64,000 nucleotides of DNA, taken from positions 124,001 to 188,000 of the forward strand of contig NZ_JAFBIV010000003.1 of the NCBI RefSeq assembly GCF_021531915.1, in the 5' to 3' direction. Of the stretch, positions 58,467-64,000 are shown one piece after another. The notes below the pieces were generated by a model, which did no database searches, was not told where the DNA came from, and saw nothing but the letters and a program-made list of their open reading frames with translations. Position numbers and translations under genes: made by a program. The stretch comes from Oscillibacter valericigenes. GTDB lineage: Bacteria > Bacillota > Clostridia > Oscillospirales > Oscillospiraceae. Numbering within the stretch: position 1 is the stretch's first letter; every line of letters begins with the position of its first letter.

Positions 58467-60434
58467 ATGGCTGAAAATGAAATTTTGAATTCCACGGCAG
58501 TCAATGCGCAGAACGAGTATGACGCCTCCGAGATCCAGGTCCTGGAGGGACTGGAAGCTGTCCGGAAGCGTCCCGGTATGTACATTGGCTCCACCTCCAC
58601 CTCCGGTCTCCACCATCTGGTGTACGAGATCGTGGACAACGCCATCGATGAGGCCCTGGCAGGCTACTGCACGGAGATCCAGGTCACCATCAACGAGGGC
58701 GACACCATCACCGTGGTGGACAACGGCCGCGGCATCCCCGTGGACATCCAGGCCCAGACCGGCAAGCCAGCTCTGGAAGTGGTCTATACCGTCCTCCATG
58801 CCGGCGGCAAGTTCGGCGGCGGCGGCTACAAGGTCTCCGGCGGCCTCCATGGCGTGGGCGCCTCCGTGGTCAACGCCCTGTCCGAATGGCTGACGGTCCA
58901 GGTCCACCGGGATGGTAAGATCCATGAGATGAAGTTCGCCCGGGGCCACGTGACCCAGGAGATGACCGTGGTGGGTACCACCGACCACACCGGCACCACC
59001 GTCACCTTTAAGCCGGACCCGGAGATGTTCGAGGACACCATTTACAATTATGAGACCCTCCACACCCGTATGCGGGAGGAGGCCTTCCTGAACGCGGGCC
59101 TGCGCATCACCATTGCCGATGAGCGCGCTGCTTCCGCCAACAAGCCGGAGAGCGAGCGGTATCACTCCATGTGCTATGAGGGCGGTATCCGGGAGTTCGT
59201 CACCTGGCTCAACAAGAGCAAGGACGCCCTGCATAACGACGTCATTTACATGGCCGGCCAGAAGGATGACTCCGTGGCGGAGGTGGCCCTGCAGTACAAC
59301 GACGGCTATAACGAGACCATCCTCTCCTTTGCCAACAACGTCCACACCCCCGAGGGCGGCATGCACGAGGAGGGCTTCAAGAGGGCACTGACCACTGTGC
59401 TGAACAATTACGGCCGCAAGATCAAGATGCTGAAGGACGACGAGAAGATCTCCGGCGAGGACTGCCGGGAGGGTCTGACCTGCGTCATCTCCGTGAAGCT
59501 GACCGAGGCCCAGTTCGAGGGTCAGACAAAGGCCAAGCTGGGCAACAGCGAGATCCGGACCCTGGTGAACAACATCGTCTCCGACAAGCTGGATACCTTC
59601 CTGGAGGAGAATCCCCAGGTGGGCCGCATGATCCTGGACAAGGCTCTCACCGCCAACCGCGCCCGGGAAGCCGCCCGCAAGGCCCGTGAATCCATCCGCC
59701 GCAAGACCGCTCTGGGCGGCGCGGCCATGCCTGACAAGCTGCGGGACTGCAATGAAAACAACCCCGAGCTGACCGAGATTTATATCGTCGAGGGTGACTC
59801 CGCAGGCGGCTCCGCCACCCAGGGCCGGGACAGCCGGTTCCAGGCCATCCTCCCCCTGTGGGGCAAGATGCTGAACGTGGAGAAGGCCCGGGCCGACAAG
59901 GTCTACGGCAACGACAAGCTCCAGCCCGTCATCACGGCTCTGGGCGCCGGCATCGGCGATGAGTTCGACCCCGCCAAGCTGCGGTATCACAAAGTCATCA
60001 TCATGGCCGATGCCGATGTGGACGGCTCCCATATCCGCACCCTGCTGCTGACCTTCTTCTTCCGCTTCATGCGGCCTTTGATTGAGCACGGCTACGTCTA
60101 TTCCGCCGTGCCGCCCCTGTATAAGCTGACTAGGGGCAAAACCACAAGGGTAGCCTTCTCCGACGAGGAGCGGGACGCCGTGTCCGCCGAGATGCGGGGC
60201 GGCAACCCCAACGTGAAGATCGACATCTCCCGCTTCAAGGGCCTGGGCGAGATGAACCCCCATGAGCTGTGGGAGACCACTATGGACCCGGAGAAGCGGA
60301 CCCTGCGCCGCATTACCCTGGACGACGCCGTGAAGGCCGACGAGACCTTCACCATCCTCATGGGCGAAAAGGTGGAACCCCGGAAGGAGTTCATCGAGAA
60401 GAACGCCCAGTACGCCGTCAATCTGGATTATTAA
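58467..60434 (+). CDS. gyrB: DNA gyrase subunit B
   Basis: The 655-residue protein has the GHKL ATPase fold ([39 protein letters not shown]), a transducer domain, the TOPRIM motifs [11 protein letters not shown] and DADVDGSHI, and the C-terminal [12 protein letters not shown]-type core. With GyrA it introduces negative supercoils. GAAAGGAG precedes ATG 58467. gyrA follows after 15 bases. Confidence 0.98.
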   Translation: MAENEILNSTAVNAQNEYDASEIQVLEGLEAVRKRPGMYIGSTSTSGLHHLVYEIVDNAIDEALAGYCTEIQVTINEGDTITVVDNGRGIPVDIQAQTGKPALEVVYTVLHAGGKFGGGGYKVSGGLHGVGASVVNALSEWLTVQVHRDGKIHEMKFARGHVTQEMTVVGTTDHTGTTVTFKPDPEMFEDTIYNYETLHTRMREEAFLNAGLRITIADERAASANKPESERYHSMCYEGGIREFVTWLNKSKDALHNDVIYMAGQKDDSVAEVALQYNDGYNETILSFANNVHTPEGGMHEEGFKRALTTVLNNYGRKIKMLKDDEKISGEDCREGLTCVISVKLTEAQFEGQTKAKLGNSEIRTLVNNIVSDKLDTFLEENPQVGRMILDKALTANRAREAARKARESIRRKTALGGAAMPDKLRDCNENNPELTEIYIVEGDSAGGSATQGRDSRFQAILPLWGKMLNVEKARADKVYGNDKLQPVITALGAGIGDEFDPAKLRYHKVIIMADADVDGSHIRTLLLTFFFRFMRPLIEHGYVYSAVPPLYKLTRGKTTRVAFSDEERDAVSAEMRGGNPNVKIDISRFKGLGEMNPHELWETTMDPEKRTLRRITLDDAVKADETFTILMGEKVEPRKEFIEKNAQYAVNLDY

Positions 60435-60449
60435 AGGAGGGATACCGAC

Positions 60450-62945
60450 ATGTCTAAGAAACCCCAATACGACCCCGAGGAGATTCGGTATCCCGACCAG
60501 AAGATCGTGGAATCTCCCCTGGTCCCCGAGATGGAGAAATCCTATATCGAGTACGCCATGAGCGTCATCGTGGGCCGCGCCCTGCCGGATGTGCGGGACG
60601 GCCTGAAGCCCGTCCACCGGCGTATTCTGTATGCCATGTACGAGGACAACCTGACCTCTGACCGCCCCTTCAAGAAGTCCGCCACCTGCGTGGGCGACGT
60701 GCTGGGCCGGTACCATCCCCATGGCGATGCCTCCGTCTACGACGCCCTGGTCCGTCTGGCCCAGGACTTCTCCATGCGCTATATGCTGGTGGACGGCCAC
60801 GGCAACTTCGGCTCCGTGGATGGCGATCCCCCGGCGGCCTACCGTTACACCGAGGCCCGCATGAGCAAGATTTCCGAGGAAATGCTGCGGGATATTGAGA
60901 AGGAGACCGTGGACTGGGACCCCAACTTCGACGAGAGCCGGAAGGAGCCTCGGGTCCTCCCTGCCCGTTTCCCCAACCTGCTGGTCAACGGCTCCAGCGG
61001 CATCGCCGTGGGCATGGCAACCAACATCCCGCCCCACAACCTGCGGGAGGTCATCGGCGCCTGCATTTGCGTGCTGGATGACCCCAACGCCACCCTGGCG
61101 GACCTGATGCAGCACATCAAGGGCCCCGACTTCCCCACAAAGGGCATCATCATGGGCCGCAGCGGCATCCGGGCGGCCTACGCCACCGGCCGGGGCCGGC
61201 TGGTGATCCGGGCGCGGCATGAGTTTGAGGAGTTCGGCAAGGACCGGACCCGCATCGTCATCACGGAAATTCCCTATCAGGTCAACAAGCGCATGCTGAT
61301 CAAGAGCATGGCCGACCAGGTGGAGGACAAGCGGCTGGAGGGCATCTCCGATATCCGGGACGAGTCTGACCGCAACGGTATGCGCATCGTCATCGAGCTG
61401 AAGCGGGATGCCAATCCCCAGGTGGTGCTGAACCGCCTGTTCAGCCAGACCCAGCTGCAGACCACCTTCGCCATCAACATGCTGGCCCTGGTGGACAACC
61501 AGTCTCAGCCCAAAATCCTGTCCCTGCGGCACATCATCGACGAGTACCTGGCTTTCCAGGAAGAGATCATAGTCCGCCGCACCCGGTACGACCTGAAAAA
61601 GGCCCAGGAGCGTGCTCACCTGCTGGAGGGCCTGCTGATCGCCCAGGACAACATCGACGAGGTCATCCGCATCATCCGCAGCGCCTATGACGACGCCAAG
61701 CAGAAGCTGATGGAGCGGTTCGGTCTGGACGATATCCAGGCCCAGGCCATCCTGGACATGCGGCTGAAAGCCCTCCAGGGCCTGGATCGGGAGAAGCTGG
61801 AGACCGAGTACAAGGAACTGGAGGAGAAGATCGCCTGGTACAACAAGGTCCTCTCCGACGAGGGACTGGTCCGCCAAATCCTGAAAGAGGAATTGCAGGC
61901 CATCTCCGACAAGTTCGGCGACGACCGCATGACCGAGATCCAGGACGTGGAGGACGAGATCGATATCGAGGACCTGATCGAGGAGGAGCAGTGCGTCTTC
62001 ACCATGACCCAGGCGGGCTATATCAAGCGGACTCCCGTCAGCGAGTATGCCGCCCAGGGCAAGGGCGGTCAGGGCCGCAAGGGCATCACCACCCGGGACG
62101 AGGACTACGTGGTGGATGTGTTCACCGCCTCCACCCATGACTATATCCTTTTCTTCACCGACACCGGCAAGGTGTACCGAAAGAAGGGCTATCAGATCCC
62201 CGAGAGCGGCAAGGCCGCCAAGGGCACCAATATCATCAACATTCTGCAGGTGGAACCGGGCGAGCGGGTCCAGACCATGATCCACTTCCGGGAGACCGGC
62301 AACGAGGAGCTGTTCCTGGTGATGGTCACCCGGAACGGCACGGTCAAGCGGCTGCCGGTGTCCACATTGAAGAATCTCCGCAACAACGGCATCCGGGCCC
62401 TGACGCTGGACGAGGGCGACGCCCTGGTCACCGTCCGGGAGACCGACGGCACCAAGAAGATCCTGATTGCCACCCACGACGGCATGGCGGTCTGCTTCGA
62501 CGAGAACGACATCCGGCCCATGGGCCGTATCGCTGTGGGTGTCCGGGGCATCCGTCTCCGGGAAGGCGACTACGTGGTGGGCGCCGCCCGTGCCGCCGAG
62601 GGCAAGTGCGTCCTCTCCATTACGGAGAAGGGCTACGGCAAGCGGACGCCTGTGGAGGAGTACCGCATCACCAACCGCGGCGGTATCGGCATCAAGAACT
62701 ATATGGTGACGGAAAAGACCGGACCCGTGGTGGGTATCAAGGTGGTGGACGGCACCGAGGACCTGCTGCTGGTGACCCAGGCGGGCATCCTGATCCGCAC
62801 CGCTGTGGAGAACATCCGCACCGCCGGCCGTGCTACCCAGGGCGTTATCGTCATGCGCTTCAAGGAAGAAGGCGACAAGGTGATCGCCATGGCTCTGACG
62901 GACCGGGACGAGGCTGAGGAGACCGAGACTGGGACGGAGAACTGA
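60450..62945 (+). CDS. gyrA: DNA gyrase subunit A
   Basis: The 831-residue protein has the winged-helix domain with the quinolone-region [15 protein letters not shown] and the active-site tyrosine in [10 protein letters not shown], a coiled-coil domain ([16 protein letters not shown]), and a C-terminal six-bladed domain whose GyrA-box-like motif is GQGRKGI rather than the textbook QRRGGKG. The tail after about 800 is acidic. AAAGGAGG precedes the ATG. Confidence 0.98.
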   Translation: MSKKPQYDPEEIRYPDQKIVESPLVPEMEKSYIEYAMSVIVGRALPDVRDGLKPVHRRILYAMYEDNLTSDRPFKKSATCVGDVLGRYHPHGDASVYDALVRLAQDFSMRYMLVDGHGNFGSVDGDPPAAYRYTEARMSKISEEMLRDIEKETVDWDPNFDESRKEPRVLPARFPNLLVNGSSGIAVGMATNIPPHNLREVIGACICVLDDPNATLADLMQHIKGPDFPTKGIIMGRSGIRAAYATGRGRLVIRARHEFEEFGKDRTRIVITEIPYQVNKRMLIKSMADQVEDKRLEGISDIRDESDRNGMRIVIELKRDANPQVVLNRLFSQTQLQTTFAINMLALVDNQSQPKILSLRHIIDEYLAFQEEIIVRRTRYDLKKAQERAHLLEGLLIAQDNIDEVIRIIRSAYDDAKQKLMERFGLDDIQAQAILDMRLKALQGLDREKLETEYKELEEKIAWYNKVLSDEGLVRQILKEELQAISDKFGDDRMTEIQDVEDEIDIEDLIEEEQCVFTMTQAGYIKRTPVSEYAAQGKGGQGRKGITTRDEDYVVDVFTASTHDYILFFTDTGKVYRKKGYQIPESGKAAKGTNIINILQVEPGERVQTMIHFRETGNEELFLVMVTRNGTVKRLPVSTLKNLRNNGIRALTLDEGDALVTVRETDGTKKILIATHDGMAVCFDENDIRPMGRIAVGVRGIRLREGDYVVGAARAAEGKCVLSITEKGYGKRTPVEEYRITNRGGIGIKNYMVTEKTGPVVGIKVVDGTEDLLLVTQAGILIRTAVENIRTAGRATQGVIVMRFKEEGDKVIAMALTDRDEAEETETGTEN

Positions 62946-62968
62946 GACCGTATAAGGAGGAACCAGAA

Positions 62969-63229
62969 ATGCCGGGTTTGGGATTTGCAATTGCAAAACT
63001 GCTTGTGATTGGTGTGGCCTTAGGACTTGGAGCGGCATTCCTGTATCTTTGGATTCTGAAACGGTTTACGAAAAAGGACACGCCCACGAAACCGCCCCAT
63101 ACCCCAAAGCATGAGAGCGAAGTGGTACAGAAGCAGATATCCCAACTTCGCCGTCAGTTGGACAGCGGCCTGCTGACAAAAGAGGAATACGCCGCCAAAA
63201 AGAAGGAACTTCTGCAGGAGAAGCCGTAA
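62969..63229 (+). CDS. SHOCT-domain membrane protein
   Basis: An 86-residue protein with one membrane helix (about 6-30), a Lys/Thr/Pro linker and a C-terminal SHOCT motif (ISQLRRQLDSGLLTKEEYAAKKKELLQ). SHOCT domains often sit on membrane or phage-related proteins and may bind oligomers. AAGGAGG precedes the ATG. It follows gyrA by 23 bases and is probably co-transcribed. A repeat linked to the DUF559 gene begins right after it. Confidence 0.85.
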   Translation: MPGLGFAIAKLLVIGVALGLGAAFLYLWILKRFTKKDTPTKPPHTPKHESEVVQKQISQLRRQLDSGLLTKEEYAAKKKELLQEKP

Positions 63230-63233
63230 AAAA

Positions 63234-63283
63234 GCCTTCCCCCATCAGGGGGGAAGGTGGCGCGAAGCACTGGATGAGGGGGC
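63234..63283. repeat. left inverted repeat of the DUF559 cassette
   Basis: GCCTTCCCCCATCAGGGG...GGAAGGTGGCGCGAAGCACTGGATGAGGGGG. It is an inverted copy of the repeat at 63633-63686 and also folds on itself (CTTCCCCC/GGGGGAAG type). I recognise the GGAAGGTGGC-x-GAAG-x-GGATGAGGGGG style as an extragenic repeat of gut Clostridia. Confidence 0.75.
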
Positions 63284-63292
63284 CTGTGTGAC

Positions 63293-63676
63293 ATGGACGC
63301 GCATATGAAACGATACGCGCAGGCCCTCCGGCGAAACGCGACAAAAGAAGAGCGTCGCCTATGGTATGATTTTCTGAAAGCATACCCGGTCCAGTTCCGG
63401 CGGCAGGTGGTCTTTGGCAGGTATATCCTGGATTTTTACTGCGCAAAGGCAAAGCTGGCAGTGGAACTGGATGGCTCCCAGCACTATCAGGACGAGGGTC
63501 CTGCGCAGGATGCGGCGCGCTCCGCGTATCTGCAAGAGACGTATGGCATCCATGTCCTGCGTTTTACAAATTTGGAACTACAACGTCAGTTTGAGGGTGT
63601 CTGCCAGAGGATCGACATGGAGGTCAGACGGAGGTCCCCCTCATCCGTCCCCTGCGGGGACACCTTCCCCCCATGA
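63293..63676 (+). CDS. DUF559 (Vsr/restriction-fold) endonuclease-like protein
   Basis: The 127-residue protein has the DUF559 pattern: [25 protein letters not shown], then [31 protein letters not shown], with the D...ExD residues of a PD-(D/E)xK nuclease in ILDFYC and VELDG, and an RF(T/R)N-x-x-(L/V) strand. The family is related to Vsr mismatch endonucleases but function is mostly unknown. The last 16 or so residues and the stop are encoded inside the right inverted repeat, and the left repeat supplies the GAGGGGG in front of the start. This suggests the gene and repeats move as one unit. Confidence 0.88.
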   Translation: MDAHMKRYAQALRRNATKEERRLWYDFLKAYPVQFRRQVVFGRYILDFYCAKAKLAVELDGSQHYQDEGPAQDAARSAYLQETYGIHVLRFTNLELQRQFEGVCQRIDMEVRRRSPSSVPCGDTFPP

Positions 63677-63686
63677 GGGGGAAGGC
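63633..63686. repeat. right inverted repeat of the DUF559 cassette
   Basis: Reads GGTCCCCCTCATCCGTCCCC...ACCTTCCCCCCATGAGGGGGAAGGC. Its reverse complement aligns with the left repeat (63234-63283) over about 50 bases: CCTTCCCCC, GGGGGGAAGGTG and GGATGAGGGGG are shared. It overlaps the 3' end of the DUF559 gene. Confidence 0.75.
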
Positions 63687-63701
63687 AACGGGAGAAACCT
63701 T

Positions 63702-64000
63702 ATGAAAACAGTTACCATTTATACCGACGGGGCCTGCTCCGGCAATCCCGGGCCGGGAGGCTGGGGCGCGATCCTGATGTACGGCGCCCACAAGCGGGAG
63801 CTCTCCGGCGGCGAGGCCAACACCACCAACAACCGCATGGAGCTGACGGCGGTCATTGAAGCGCTTTCTATTTTGAAGGAGCCCTGTATCGTGGACCTGT
63901 GGTCTGACTCCAAGTACGTCATCGACGGCTTATCCAAGGGCTGGGCCAAGGGTTGGAAGGCCCGGGGCTGGGTGAAGAGCGACAAAAAGCCCGCCCTGAA
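63702..64000 (+). CDS. rnhA: ribonuclease HI (partial, runs off the window)
   Basis: The first 99 codons are present: [22 protein letters not shown] with catalytic Asp, [16 protein letters not shown] with catalytic Glu, and [12 protein letters not shown] with the third acidic residue. The fourth catalytic aspartate lies beyond the edge. RNase HI removes RNA from RNA-DNA hybrids. GGGAG precedes ATG 63702. Confidence 0.95.
   Translation, partial: MKTVTIYTDGACSGNPGPGGWGAILMYGAHKRELSGGEANTTNNRMELTAVIEALSILKEPCIVDLWSDSKYVIDGLSKGWAKGWKARGWVKSDKKPAL

Noticed and set aside
58359-63038. A continuous open frame of about 1,560 codons on the minus strand opposite gyrB and gyrA
   Set aside because: It is the mirror of two real, highly expressed GC-rich genes. 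Its product is low-complexity (Val, Gly, His, Leu, Asp-rich) with no recognisable domain, a normal result of high-GC third positions.

Overview
This window is the replication-origin region of a high-GC (visibly C/G-rich third codon positions) Firmicute. Gene content (rpmH-rnpA-yidD-yidC-jag beside dnaA-dnaN-recF-gyrB-gyrA, T-box leaders, parA/parB/Noc, DnaD and DnaI-type helicase loaders, dimeric GlyRS, DUF1836, DegV, SHOCT and SLH proteins, AlaX) and the style of intergenic repeats fit Clostridia, most likely Oscillospiraceae (Flavonifractor/Oscillibacter-like). That assignment is an inference from content, not from a search.

Layout. Positions 1-4.8 kb (minus strand): an operon of a 27-residue membrane peptide, a YtrA-type GntR repressor, an ABC exporter pair, a peptidoglycan amidase and a TraX-like membrane protein, preceded by a promoter and a palindromic operator. 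4.9-42.7 kb (almost all plus strand): rpsO-pnp, mnmE, DUF1836-degV-prmA, a BASS transporter, noc, a VanW protein, a DedA/VTT protein, (minus) dnaD-dnaI, zapA-U32, dut, maf-mreC-mreD-mrdA, a GH13 amylase, the parS/parA/parB cluster, serS, mscL-rsmG, a MinD-like gene with mgsA, a T-box-controlled hisS-SLH-aspS unit, a small XRE cassette, a GH3 lipoprotein, an AlaX editing enzyme and a small DUF6881-like protein. 42.7-52.6 kb (minus): NCS2 purine permease, LTA-synthase-like enzyme, AAA ATPase, T-box-controlled glyS, a truncated ECF sigma factor, then jag-yidC-yidD-rnpA-rpmH. 52.6 kb to the end (plus): dnaA, the oriC boxes, dnaN, S4 protein, recF, PH-domain protein, remB, a membrane protein, gyrB, gyrA, a SHOCT protein, a DUF559 cassette and the start of rnhA.

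How it fits together. The window joins replication initiation (DnaA, DnaD, DnaI, DnaN, gyrase), segregation and division-site control (ParA, ParB, three parS sites, Noc, MinD-like, ZapA), envelope growth (MreC, MreD, PBP2, VanW, amidase, LTA synthase, YidC) and the translation machinery (four aminoacyl-tRNA synthetases, AlaX, MnmE, RsmG, PrmA, L34, S15, RNase P protein). Several genes of the classical origin cluster (mnmE, rsmG, noc, parA, parB) lie left of dnaA but read toward it, so they face the expected replication fork. This suggests an inversion of roughly 38 kb.

The most unusual non-coding content is three families of structured dispersed repeats. Family A (three copies) has hairpins whose arms change in a compensatory way between copies. 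Family B (two copies) is a run of four hairpins inside the yidD-yidC-jag transcription unit. The third is an inverted repeat that brackets, and partly encodes, a DUF559 nuclease gene. No tRNA, rRNA or CRISPR array was seen.
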